From contig DASPIW010000022.1 of the NCBI GenBank assembly GCA_035628915.1, positions 62,001 to 126,000 of the forward strand: 64,000 nt of DNA, read 5' to 3'. Source of the stretch: JARBUG01 sp035628915. GTDB taxonomy: Bacteria > Bacillota > Sulfobacillia > Symbiobacteriales > Symbiobacteriaceae. The notes under the pieces are model-generated. The model had not been told where the DNA came from and ran no database searches. It saw nothing but the letters and a program-made list of their open reading frames with translations. How positions within the stretch are numbered: the stretch's first letter is position 1; each line of letters begins with the position of its first letter. Positions 50,778 through 58,315 of this stretch are shown here, one piece after another. The translations under genes and the position numbers were made by a program.

Positions 50778-51911
50778 CTACGCTTTGTGCTTGACGGGGT
50801 AGCTCTCGGCATCCTTCTTCACCCGCGCGTGATCAAAGTCGTTGATCTCCTTGATCAGGTCGTTGCTGATGAAGTCGGAAGCCTTCACCGCCTTGGGCAG
50901 GATCTTCATGGCTGCCAGCATGTCGAAATACGACTGCCAGGCCTGCATGTCGTGGTAGCCCCAGCCCTGGGTGCCGGTTTCGGCCGTTTCGTTGATCTCT
51001 GCGTGTGCCTTTACCGCCGCCAGGTTGACGTCCCAGCCGTTCTGTTCGAACTCAGGCCAGCGGGCCAGAAGAACCTCGGTGGTGGCCACAGGGTTGAGCT
51101 TGGTGAAATAGCGGCCCATGGCGTCCGCCCGGCAGTACTTGATAATGGCGGAGCGGTTGGCCTGCAGCTGGTCCCGGGCCACGCAGTAGCTGTTGGCCGG
51201 CCAGTTGACATGCTGGAAGCCCCGAATCACCGCAGGCTTGATTCCTTCCTTGGCCCACATTTGCCAGTCGGTCTCCCATGTCAGCACCGCGTCCACCTTA
51301 TTGGTGGCCAGGGCCTGGGCCCGGCCGGCGCCTACCACGGCGTACTTGATCTGGGACGGTTCAATGCCGAGCTGCTTGAGGAAGGGGTCAGCGATCACCG
51401 ACCAGCCGCCGTCGCCCAGGCCGATGGTCTTGCCGACCAGATCCTTGGGGTTCTTGACGCCGCTCTGTTCGCTGAGAGCGAACCCGAAGACGTACCGGGG
51501 GCAGATGCCGTAGACGCTGACGATGTCGACGCCGTTGGAGACCGCCGTCGCCAGCACGCCGGGGGACGGGTACGAGAAGTCGCCCTTGTGGGTGGCCACC
51601 AGTTTGGTGGAGTCGGTGGTGCCGACCACCCCTTCGAAGCTGGGTTCAATGCCGAGCTCTTTGAAGTAGCCCAGGGCCAGCGCCACCGAGATGGGTCCTT
51701 CGTCCAGGGCGGGCACGTTGTCACGCGGATAGATCATCTTGACGGCAACCGGACCCTTGTTGGTACCACCCGTTGCGGGTTTGCCACCCTCCGGCGCCGC
51801 CGCCGGCTTGCTGCCCGAGCACGCGGCCAGGAGGCTGCCCCCCACCATCAATCCGAGCCCTGCGTACATCCCGGAAACCAGAACCTGCCGCCGCGTAAAC
51901 CCTGTGCTCAT
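50778..51911 (-). CDS. ABC transporter substrate-binding lipoprotein (NMT1/SsuA-like)
   Basis: A 377-residue binding protein. The N-terminus has a twin-arginine start (TRRQVLVSG) and a lipobox (LLAAC), so export by Tat is possible. The mature part follows the NMT1/SsuA pattern: SVALALGYFKELGIEPSFEGV, then DLVGKTIGLGDGG, ALATNKVDAVLTWETDW. It would bind a small anionic or pyrimidine-like ligand; the true ligand is unknown. ATG follows GGGGGAG. It heads the transporter genes inside the amino-sugar operon. Confidence 0.9.
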   Translation of the reverse strand: MSTGFTRRQVLVSGMYAGLGLMVGGSLLAACSGSKPAAAPEGGKPATGGTNKGPVAVKMIYPRDNVPALDEGPISVALALGYFKELGIEPSFEGVVGTTDSTKLVATHKGDFSYPSPGVLATAVSNGVDIVSVYGICPRYVFGFALSEQSGVKNPKDLVGKTIGLGDGGWSVIADPFLKQLGIEPSQIKYAVVGAGRAQALATNKVDAVLTWETDWQMWAKEGIKPAVIRGFQHVNWPANSYCVARDQLQANRSAIIKYCRADAMGRYFTKLNPVATTEVLLARWPEFEQNGWDVNLAAVKAHAEINETAETGTQGWGYHDMQAWQSYFDMLAAMKILPKAVKASDFISNDLIKEINDFDHARVKKDAESYPVKHKA

Positions 51912-51973
51912 GACTCCCCCACTCCCCCCTTGTATTGCCAGGCGCCAGGCCCGCTATCGGACCGGGGCGCCGG

Positions 51974-52726
51974 TCACGCCGGTTCCAGTTCCAGCATGCT
52001 CTCCACTATAACGTGGGCATAACGCCCCAATTCGTCGGCGCCGGCCAGGCCCGAAAGCACCCCCACGCTCAGGGCGGTGCCGGCGTTGCGTCCCATCTGC
52101 ACATCGGTGATGCCGTCGCCCACCATAATCAGGCGGCCGGGCTCGAGCCCCATGCCGGAGGCCACCTGCAGAATCATCTCAGGGTGGGGCTTGGGGTTGG
52201 TCACCCGGTCCCCGGTCGCAATGGCCTCAAACCACCCGTCGAGCGCTAACCGCTTCAGCACCAAATCAGTGGTGTGCCGGTTGTCCGAAGTGGCCAGGGC
52301 AAGGCGGAAGCCCGCCTCCCGCAGGAGCTTCAGCCGTTCGATCACTCCCGGCAGGGGCGCCAGGGCCCGATCCATGTCCAGGGTGCGGTCCGCTTCGGCA
52401 AAGGCCTCCTGCACCCGCGCCCAGGCCTCATCCCAGTGGATCCCATGCTGGTAGAGGACCGTGGTGAAGGCCGTCATGTTATACAGCCGGGGCGCCAGGG
52501 CCACCGGGCCGCGGGAGTCGATGCGGCCTTTTTCCGGGTCCAGCCCCATGGTCTTGACCAGAGCCGAGCGAACGTGAGGCCCGAACTGCAGCCAGCCCTG
52601 CAGCAGGTCGATGCGTTTCAGGTTCATGGCCAGCCAGAGGCGCTCAAAGTCGGTAATGGTCCCATCCTTGTCCAGGACAATGCCTTCACATTGCACAATC
52701 TGGCTGCCAACACGCAGGCGCGGCAC
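51974..52726 (-). CDS. HAD-family hydrolase (phosphatase)
   Basis: A 250-residue HAD phosphatase. Motif I VLDKDGTITD (the usual DxDGT), motif II-type LATSDN, motif III K in NPKPHPEM, motif IV GDGITDVQMGRNAG. It has a C1 cap. Start is GTG 52726, about eight bases after GGGGG; an upstream ATG gives a spurious N-terminus inside the kinase gene. It removes phosphate from a sugar phosphate or cyclitol phosphate, odd next to two kinases unless it acts on a different intermediate. Confidence 0.88.
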   Translation of the reverse strand: MPRLRVGSQIVQCEGIVLDKDGTITDFERLWLAMNLKRIDLLQGWLQFGPHVRSALVKTMGLDPEKGRIDSRGPVALAPRLYNMTAFTTVLYQHGIHWDEAWARVQEAFAEADRTLDMDRALAPLPGVIERLKLLREAGFRLALATSDNRHTTDLVLKRLALDGWFEAIATGDRVTNPKPHPEMILQVASGMGLEPGRLIMVGDGITDVQMGRNAGTALSVGVLSGLAGADELGRYAHVIVESMLELEPA

Positions 52727-52731
52727 AGGCT

Positions 52732-53730
52732 TTACCCCCTCTCCACGCGGCTCACCGCTTCCCACTGGGCGAGCCGTTCTTCGGTCACGGCGATCCCGAG
52801 AGCCGCAAACCCCTCCAGCAAGGCGCCCAGAGCGGGCTCCAGCCGGGGCAGCTCCAGGCGGGCCGCCGGCGCCGCCTGCCGAACCCGCCGCTCCAGCGCC
52901 TGCCGGACCCGACCGTCCCGGGCGATGACGCCGCCCACCATCGCCACGGGCACCGCCTCTCCGGTCAGCCCCAGCCGGCGAATCACCGTGCCCACTGCCA
53001 AGCCCAGTTCATCGCCGGCTGCGTCCAAAATGGCCGCTGCGGCGGGATCGGTCTCGGCGGCAGCTACCACAACGGGGGCCAGTGCGGCAATCGCGTCGCG
53101 GCTTGGGCTGGGGAAACCGTACATGAAGTCGATCAGGTCGGACACCTGCTCAAGTCCCAGCGCCGCCAAGACCGCCTCCGCCAGCCCGGTGCGTCCTTCG
53201 CGGCCGTCATGGCCCCGCACGACCCGGCGGAGCGCCTGCATGGCAATGTCGTAGGCAGAACCCTCGTCGCCCAGCAGGTGGCCCCAGCCGCCGGCAGTGA
53301 TCTGTTGTCCGTTCTCAGACCGCCCCACCACTATGGACCCCGTTCCCGCCACCAGAGCCAGGCCGTATGGACCGCTCAGGGCGCCCCGCAGGGCCGCCTG
53401 GCTGTCCGACGAAATGGCGATGACCGCTCCCGGGAAGAGTTCCTGCAGCAGAGCGGCCATGCGGGTCCGGTCCACCTCCCGCTCGACGCCGGCCAGGCCG
53501 GCGCCCACAGCCAGCACCCTGGTGTCCGGATGCAGACCGGCCTGTGACATGGCGGCCGCTGCAGCGTCGGCGAGCGATCGCCGGGCGGTCTCTGCCGTCG
53601 CAGCCAGATAATTGCTCGGGCCCGACACGGTTCGGGCCCTCAGTTCTCCTGTATGGGCGGCTGCCCAACAGACTGTCTTGGTGCCGCCTCCGTCAAAGCC
53701 GAGTACAACCCCGGTTTCAGTCACGGTCAT
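52732..53730 (-). CDS. BadF/BadG-type ATPase domain kinase (N-acetylglucosamine kinase-like)
   Basis: A 332-residue ASKHA kinase. VLGFDGGGTKTVCWAA is the phosphate loop; VAGTGSIVVGR and GGWGHLLGDEGSAYDIAMQAL are the GlcNAc-kinase hallmarks; VAMVGGVIARDGRVRQAL ends the ATP site. It probably phosphorylates N-acetylglucosamine, glucosamine or a related amino sugar. ATG overlaps the NagB-like gene by 4 bp (ATGA), linking kinase and deaminase tightly. Confidence 0.88.
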   Translation of the reverse strand: MTVTETGVVLGFDGGGTKTVCWAAAHTGELRARTVSGPSNYLAATAETARRSLADAAAAAMSQAGLHPDTRVLAVGAGLAGVEREVDRTRMAALLQELFPGAVIAISSDSQAALRGALSGPYGLALVAGTGSIVVGRSENGQQITAGGWGHLLGDEGSAYDIAMQALRRVVRGHDGREGRTGLAEAVLAALGLEQVSDLIDFMYGFPSPSRDAIAALAPVVVAAAETDPAAAAILDAAGDELGLAVGTVIRRLGLTGEAVPVAMVGGVIARDGRVRQALERRVRQAAPAARLELPRLEPALGALLEGFAALGIAVTEERLAQWEAVSRVERG

Positions 53731-54491
53731 TCCCCCTTAGACGGCCGCCCCAGGGCCAGCCGCGCCTCTTCGGAGAGCGCCGCCGCCGCGTCAGCATCGA
53801 GTATGACCGTCACGTCAGGGTGAAGTCGCAAGACGCTGGCAGGCAGGGCCGTCGTCAGTGGGCCCTCCAGCATCGCCCGTACGGCGGGGGCCTTACCGAC
53901 GCCCGTTGCCACGAAGAGCAGGTGCCGGGCCGCCATGATTGTCCGAATTCCCATGGTCAGGGCGTGGGTCGGCACGTCTTGCGGCCGGTCGAAGAACCTG
54001 GCGTTGGCCGCAATCGTCGACTCCGTCAGGCGGATTTTCCGGGTTCGGGTGCCGAAACTCTCCCCCGGCTCGTTAAAGGCGATGTGGCCGTTGTGTCCGA
54101 GAGTCAGAAAGAGGTAATCGATACCCCCTGCTGCCGCGATGGCCTGTTCGTAACGCTCCGCCTCCGCATCGGGGTCGGGCGCCTGACCATTGGGAATCTC
54201 CTGACGGCCGGGCGGGAAGAAACGGAAGAGCCGCTGCTGCATGTAGTTGCGGTAGCTCTCCGGATGGTCGGGAGCGATGGGGTGGTATTCGTCAAGGTTG
54301 AACACGGCAAGGCCTAACAGGGAGAGCCCTTCCCGCCTGAGGGCCGGCACCCACTGTTCATACACGTGGGCGGCGGTGCCGCCGGTGGGCAGACAAAACA
54401 CCCCTGTGGGATATTGCCGTACCGCACCATTGAGGGTGTCAGCCGCCAGTGCATAGGCGGCGTCCGCGTTGTCGGCGATGAAAATGCGCAT
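53727..54491 (-). CDS. nagB: Glucosamine-6-phosphate deaminase-like protein
   Basis: A 254-residue NagB-family sugar phosphate isomerase/deaminase. FCLPTGGTAAHVYEQWV, FNLDEYHPI (active-site Asp) and LTLGHNGHIAFNEPGESFGTRTR (Glu and His) are intact. It converts glucosamine-6-phosphate to fructose-6-phosphate and ammonia. NagA is not in the operon; the amidase at its end might replace it, although amidase-signature enzymes are not known to deacetylate GlcNAc-6-phosphate. ATG follows AAGGAGGGG. Confidence 0.88.
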   Translation of the reverse strand: MRIFIADNADAAYALAADTLNGAVRQYPTGVFCLPTGGTAAHVYEQWVPALRREGLSLLGLAVFNLDEYHPIAPDHPESYRNYMQQRLFRFFPPGRQEIPNGQAPDPDAEAERYEQAIAAAGGIDYLFLTLGHNGHIAFNEPGESFGTRTRKIRLTESTIAANARFFDRPQDVPTHALTMGIRTIMAARHLLFVATGVGKAPAVRAMLEGPLTTALPASVLRLHPDVTVILDADAAAALSEEARLALGRPSKGE

Positions 54492-54508
54492 CCGGTTCCC
54501 CTCCTTGG

Positions 54509-55243
54509 CTAACGGTGCAACTGCACGTAGTAGTGGTAGCGATCAGAGCGATAGCGGGCTTGCACGAACTCGGCCGACCGGCCGTCATGGGCGTAGGTGG
54601 TCCGCTCCAGACAGAGCAGGGGAGCCCCCGGCTTGCAGCGGAGGAGCCGGGCGTCCTCCCGCCCCGCCCCGGCGGCCCCAATGACCTGGTCTCCCATAGA
54701 GAGCCTCACCCGGTACCGGTGCTCAAGGATGTCGTACAGTGAACCGGAAAAGTCCTCGTGCTCCGCCACGCCAATCCATGGGGCTATATAAGAGGAGAGC
54801 AGCACCAGCGGCTCCTGTCCGACCAGCCGGAGCCTGTCCACCTTTAGTGCGGCCTCACCGTCCTTCATGCGAAGAAGCTCCTTGACCCGTTGCGGCGGCT
54901 CCACGTGGCCTACGCTGAGGACTCTGGTCGACCAGGTAACGCCCTTGGCCTGCATCTCCTCGGTAAAGCTGCTCAGGCGGGGAAGATTTTCGGTCAGCTT
55001 GGGCTGGGCCACAAAGGTTCCCTTCCCACGCTGCCGGGTGAGCAACCCCTCGTTGACCAGTCCCTGGAGCGCCTGCCGGACCGTCGCCCGGCTCACTTTG
55101 AAGTAGTTTTGCAGCTCAGCCTCGGTGGGGGCCACGTGACCCGGCTGGAGTGTTCCATCCTCAATCCTGCGGCGAATCATCTCCTTGATCTGGTGGTAGT
55201 AGGGAACCATGTTGCTCTGTAGCTTGTCGAGAATCAGGTTCAT
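54509..55243 (-). CDS. GntR-family regulator with UTRA domain (NagR/YvoA-like)
   Basis: A 244-residue regulator. HTH: YYHQIKEMIRRRIEDGTLQPGHVAPTEAELQNYFKVSRATVRQALQGLVNEGLL; UTRA domain: EAALKVDRLRLVGQEPLVLLSSYIAP, then SLYDILEHRYRV. The layout is that of NagR/DasR-type regulators sensing glucosamine-6-phosphate, but ligand residues cannot be judged. ATG 55243 follows GGGGGG. First gene of the 16-gene operon, behind a promoter with an operator at its start (55272-55325), which points to autoregulation. Confidence 0.92.
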   Translation of the reverse strand: MNLILDKLQSNMVPYYHQIKEMIRRRIEDGTLQPGHVAPTEAELQNYFKVSRATVRQALQGLVNEGLLTRQRGKGTFVAQPKLTENLPRLSSFTEEMQAKGVTWSTRVLSVGHVEPPQRVKELLRMKDGEAALKVDRLRLVGQEPLVLLSSYIAPWIGVAEHEDFSGSLYDILEHRYRVRLSMGDQVIGAAGAGREDARLLRCKPGAPLLCLERTTYAHDGRSAEFVQARYRSDRYHYYVQLHR

Positions 55244-55271
55244 CACGTCACCCCCCTGGCCTAATGTGCAA

Positions 55272-55294
55272 ATGTCCGTACAACCGTATGTCCA
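55272..55294. promoter_or_regulatory. Putative GntR operator of the amino-sugar operon
   Basis: ATGTCCGTAC and GTATGTCCAC are related repeats joined by AACC, one base downstream of the -10. Their place over the transcription start fits binding by the GntR product of the first gene. Confidence 0.55.
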
Positions 55295-55295
55295 C

Positions 55296-55325
55296 ATGAT
55301 AGACTTAGTAGACTATTTTAGTCAA
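55296..55325 (-). promoter_or_regulatory. Sigma-A-type promoter of the 16-gene amino-sugar operon
   Basis: On the minus strand: -35 TTGACT (55325-55320, 5 of 6), 18-bp spacer, -10 TATCAT (55301-55296, 5 of 6). The start lies about 45 bp before the gntR ATG. Confidence 0.75.
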
Positions 55326-55404
55326 TATTATCTATGTGTTTAGTGCTGATTATTCATAATTGGATAGCTCGTGTCCATCTCCATGCTTGATCGGATAGAA
55401 CGAA

Positions 55405-55441
55405 AACGATGAGCAACCGGCGTCTCCGGTTGCTCATCGTT
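55405..55441. terminator. Strong hairpin in a divergent intergenic region
   Basis: A perfect 16-bp stem, AACGATGAGCAACCGG with CCGGTTGCTCATCGTT, and a 5-nt loop. It looks like a terminator, but the nearest genes run away from it on both sides. The rest of 55326-55494 is non-coding and shows nothing else definite. Confidence 0.75.
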
Positions 55442-55494
55442 GTTGGGGAGTGCTCCTATGCCCGGCCCATATGCCTGCCAGGGCGGGTACGAAC

Positions 55495-55523
55495 TTGCGG
55501 ATTCCCTTCCCGCAGGATATAGT
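55495..55523 (+). promoter_or_regulatory. Probable promoter of the arsenic operon
   Basis: TTGCGG (55495-55500), 17-bp spacer, TATAGT (55518-55523, 5 of 6 to the -10 consensus). The -35 is poor. A TATATCAAAAAAAGCT element follows at 55535-55550, over the likely start. Confidence 0.55.
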
Positions 55524-55534
55524 GGAAAGGGGTC

Positions 55535-55550
55535 TATATCAAAAAAAGCT
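55535..55550. promoter_or_regulatory. Putative ArsR operator element
   Basis: TATATCAAAAAAAGCT contains ATCAA-A5-CT, which recurs in inverted form after arsR at 55933-55947. ArsR proteins often bind ATCAA half-sites. Inferred. Confidence 0.45.
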
Positions 55551-55568
55551 GGTGAAGGGGGTGACTGC

Positions 55569-55904
55569 ATGTCCAAACCGATCCCTGCCGGATGCGAGCG
55601 CGTCCGTGGCCTGACGCTGCTGCCGGACCAGGAAGCGCTTCGCCTGGCCAGTGTGAGCAAAGCGCTCAGCGACCCGGTTCGGGTTCAGATCGTTCATCTT
55701 CTCGAGCAGCACCCCGACCTCTGTAACTGCGAGTTCGAGGAGATCCTCGAGCTAACGCAGTCCAAAATCTCCTACCACCTCAAAGTGCTCCTGGATGCCA
55801 ACCTGATTACCCGCCGCCCCTCAGGCACCTGGAGCCACTACAGCCTGATCAAGACAGAGCTTCTCGCACGGCTACGAGCGTTGGATACGACACCGCGGCC
55901 CTAG
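55569..55904 (+). CDS. arsR: ArsR-family arsenic-responsive repressor
   Basis: A 111-residue ArsR/SmtB winged-helix protein. The HTH is FEEILELTQSKISYHLKVLLDANLITRRPSGTWSHYSL. PDLCNCEFEEIL carries the CxC pair at the start of the DNA-recognition region, where As(III)-sensing ArsR proteins have ELCVCDL. A further Cys (Cys9) is near the N-terminus. ATG 55569 follows GAAGGGGG. It heads an operon with arsD, arsA, arsC and acr3; derepression by arsenite is expected. Confidence 0.93.
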   Translation: MSKPIPAGCERVRGLTLLPDQEALRLASVSKALSDPVRVQIVHLLEQHPDLCNCEFEEILELTQSKISYHLKVLLDANLITRRPSGTWSHYSLIKTELLARLRALDTTPRP

Positions 55905-55932
55905 TCCGCCCTTCTTTTTGTCGCCTTGACCA

Positions 55933-55947
55933 AGTTTTTTTGATCTA
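55933..55947. promoter_or_regulatory. Putative second ArsR element before arsD
   Basis: AGTTTTTTTGATCTA is, on the other strand, TAGATCAAAAAAACT, near to the element at 55535-55550 with the same seven-A run. It lies in the 105-bp gap between arsR and arsD, next to a TTGACC. Confidence 0.4.
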
Positions 55948-56009
55948 CCATCCATGCCATGTCAGCATCAATACACCAACCGCTCGGATTCAAGAAGGAG
56001 AGATGCAGC

Positions 56010-56366
56010 ATGCCCAAGATCCAGATCTTCGAACGCGCCATGTGTTGCTCGACCGGGGTGTGTGGCCCCAACGTTGACCCCCTGCTTGTTCGGTTTGCCG
56101 CTGACCTGGAATGGCTAAAGCGACAGGGCGTGGAGGTCGAGCGGAGCAACCTCTCGCAGCAGCCGCGCACGTTTGCGGAGACACCTTTGGTGCGCGACCT
56201 CATGCACCGGCGCGGGCTGAAAGTCCTCCCGCTGATTCTCGTGGAAGGCCAGATCGCTTTCGAAGGGGCATACCCGACCCGCGAGGAGCTGGCCGCCCGA
56301 CTGGGTCTGGCCGTATTGAATGACGACGATGAACTCCCAGTCATTCAGCCCAAAGGCTGCTGCTGA
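56010..56366 (+). CDS. arsD: ArsD arsenic metallochaperone
   Basis: A 118-residue ArsD. Cys12, Cys13 and Cys18 (MCCSTGVCG) are the three arsenite-transfer residues; the family fold continues with GPNVDPLLVRFAADLEWL and ends in a CC pair (PKGCC). It collects As(III) and delivers it to ArsA. ATG 56010 follows AAGGAGAG; the next gene, arsA, starts 21 bp later. Confidence 0.95.
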   Translation: MPKIQIFERAMCCSTGVCGPNVDPLLVRFAADLEWLKRQGVEVERSNLSQQPRTFAETPLVRDLMHRRGLKVLPLILVEGQIAFEGAYPTREELAARLGLAVLNDDDELPVIQPKGCC

Positions 56367-56387
56367 TCTGCCTGAAGGAGGATCCCT

Positions 56388-58142
56388 ATGCGTTTTCTTG
56401 ACCATGCCACTCGGTTCATATTCTTTACCGGTAAGGGCGGGGTCGGCAAAACGTCTCTTTCCTGCGCGATCGCCCTGAGCCTGGCACAGAAAGGGCGGCG
56501 CGTACTGCTCGTCAGTACCGACCCCGCGTCGAACCTTGACGACGTGTTGCAGCTGGAGCTTGGCACTGTGCCCCGACCGGTGCCCGGCGCCGAAGGGCTG
56601 CTGGCTGCTAACCTGGATCCGGAAGCTGCAGCCGCGGCCTACCGTGAGAAGGTGGTTGGGCCCTACCGCGGCATTCTCCCTGAGGCCGCCGTAGCCAGCA
56701 TGGAGGAGCAGCTTTCGGGCGCCTGCACCATGGAGATCGCCGCCTTTGATGAGTTCGCCCGGCTCCTGGGCGAACCGGACGCCACCGCTGAGTTCGACCA
56801 CATCGTCTTCGACACGGCGCCAACCGGTCACACCCTGCGCCTCCTCTCCTTGCCGCTGGCGTGGCAAGGGTTTATCGACACCAACAAGCACGGCGGGTCC
56901 TGCCTTGGCCCCCTGGCGGGACTGCAGCACCAGCGCGATCTCTATCATGCGGCGGTGCAGGCATTGGCCGATGCGAAACGGACCACCCTGCTGCTGGTCA
57001 GCCGACCGGAGCGGGCGGCCCTGGCCGAGGCGGCCCGGGCCAGCCATGAGTTGGCCCAGCTCGGCATCTGCAACCAGCGACTCCTCGTGAACGGTGTGTT
57101 CCGAGCCGCCGATCGGACGGATACGATCGCGGCCGCCCTCGAACTGCGGGGCGCCACGGCGCTTGCAGCAATGCCGCCCAGCTTGAGGGCGTTCCCGCGG
57201 GAAGAGATCCCCTTAATCCCGCGGTCGCTGCTCGGCGTGGACGCCCTGCGTCGGATGCTGGAGCCCGTCGAGCCGGTTGTCGCACTTGAGCACGTGTCCG
57301 TTGCGCGCGCAGTGCTGCCGGCGCCCCTCATTCGGTTGGTGGACGCCCTCCACGAGCAAGGGCGCGGCGTGATCATGACCATGGGCAAGGGCGGCGTGGG
57401 TAAAACGACCGTGGCAGCAGCCATCGCGGTTGAACTGGCCGCCCGTGGCCACCAGGTGCACCTCTCTACAACAGATCCCGCGGCGCATTTGGCGGCGACC
57501 GTCGACGAGGCCATACCCGGGCTGACGGTCAGCCGCATTGACCCGAAGCAGGAGGTCCTGGCGTACACCACTGAGGTCATGGAGACGGCGGGCAAGGATC
57601 TCGACGCCGAAGGGCGCGACCTGCTTGAGGAAGACCTCCGTTCTCCCTGCACGGAGGAGATCGCCGTGTTCCGGGCCTTCGCTCAGATTGTTGAGAAGGG
57701 CCGCGCGGGGTTCGTCATCCTGGATACAGCGCCAACCGGCCACACGATCCTCTTGCTGGATGCCACCCAGACCTATCACCGCGAGGTCAGCCATAAGGTC
57801 GACAACACCCCGGAGTCGGTGCGCCAGGTGCTGCCGAGGCTCCGGGATCCTGGGTACACGCGCATTGTTCTGGTTACGCTTCCCGAGGCGACGCCCGTCT
57901 TTGAGGCGGACCGTCTGCAAGCCGACCTGAGGCGGGCAGGTATCGAGCCATTCGGTTGGGTGATCAACCAGAGCCTGCTCGCGAGCGGAACAAACGACCC
58001 CCTGCTGGCGGAGCGGGCTCGCCACGAGCAGCCGCTCATCGAGAAAGTGCGGGATCAGTTGGCCGCCGGCTGCGCACTCGTTCCCTGGCTTCCGGATGAA
58101 CCCATAGGTAGCGACCGCCTGCAGCAGATGCTCCGGGCGTGA
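56388..58142 (+). CDS. arsA: ArsA arsenite-stimulated ATPase (two-domain)
   Basis: A 584-residue fused ATPase. Halves A1 and A2 each have a deviant Walker A: GKGGVGKTS (about residue 15) and GKGGVGKTT (about residue 334), and DTAPTGHTLRLL / DTAPTGHTILLL signal-transduction motifs. Metal-site cysteines appear in SGACTMEIAAF, GGSCLGPL and SPCTEEIAVF. It energises arsenite export through a membrane partner. In this operon the only obvious channel is Acr3, an alternative to ArsB. ATG follows AAGGAGG. Its TGA overlaps a small membrane-peptide ORF. Confidence 0.95.
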   Translation: MRFLDHATRFIFFTGKGGVGKTSLSCAIALSLAQKGRRVLLVSTDPASNLDDVLQLELGTVPRPVPGAEGLLAANLDPEAAAAAYREKVVGPYRGILPEAAVASMEEQLSGACTMEIAAFDEFARLLGEPDATAEFDHIVFDTAPTGHTLRLLSLPLAWQGFIDTNKHGGSCLGPLAGLQHQRDLYHAAVQALADAKRTTLLLVSRPERAALAEAARASHELAQLGICNQRLLVNGVFRAADRTDTIAAALELRGATALAAMPPSLRAFPREEIPLIPRSLLGVDALRRMLEPVEPVVALEHVSVARAVLPAPLIRLVDALHEQGRGVIMTMGKGGVGKTTVAAAIAVELAARGHQVHLSTTDPAAHLAATVDEAIPGLTVSRIDPKQEVLAYTTEVMETAGKDLDAEGRDLLEEDLRSPCTEEIAVFRAFAQIVEKGRAGFVILDTAPTGHTILLLDATQTYHREVSHKVDNTPESVRQVLPRLRDPGYTRIVLVTLPEATPVFEADRLQADLRRAGIEPFGWVINQSLLASGTNDPLLAERARHEQPLIEKVRDQLAAGCALVPWLPDEPIGSDRLQQMLRA

Positions 58143-58288
58143 GCGTTTCGTCGCTAAGGAGTGAAAGTTGGTGCCCACTGCACTGGGCGGACGGACTCGC
58201 ATTTGCAGGAGCGTTCTTGCTTACAACAGCGCTGACGCTCAGCGAGTTCACACGTCTGGTCATGGCCGGACGGAAGTCAGGTAGATAA
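58139..58288 (+). CDS. Small single-span membrane peptide between arsA and arsC
   Basis: A 49-codon ORF starting at GTG 58139, which overlaps the arsA stop by 4 bp (GTGA), the same coupling seen at several junctions of this window. The product has a soluble start with Trp and Cys, then one hydrophobic span (GLAFAGAFLLTTALTLSEF) and a basic tail (RLVMAGRKSGR), as in a small inner-membrane subunit. It has no separate ribosome binding site and would depend on coupling. No known family. It may help ArsA dock to the Acr3 channel, but this is speculation. Confidence 0.5.
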   Translation: MSVSSLRSESWCPLHWADGLAFAGAFLLTTALTLSEFTRLVMAGRKSGR

Positions 58289-58315
58289 AGAACAACCACC
58301 CAGGGGGAGACAGGT

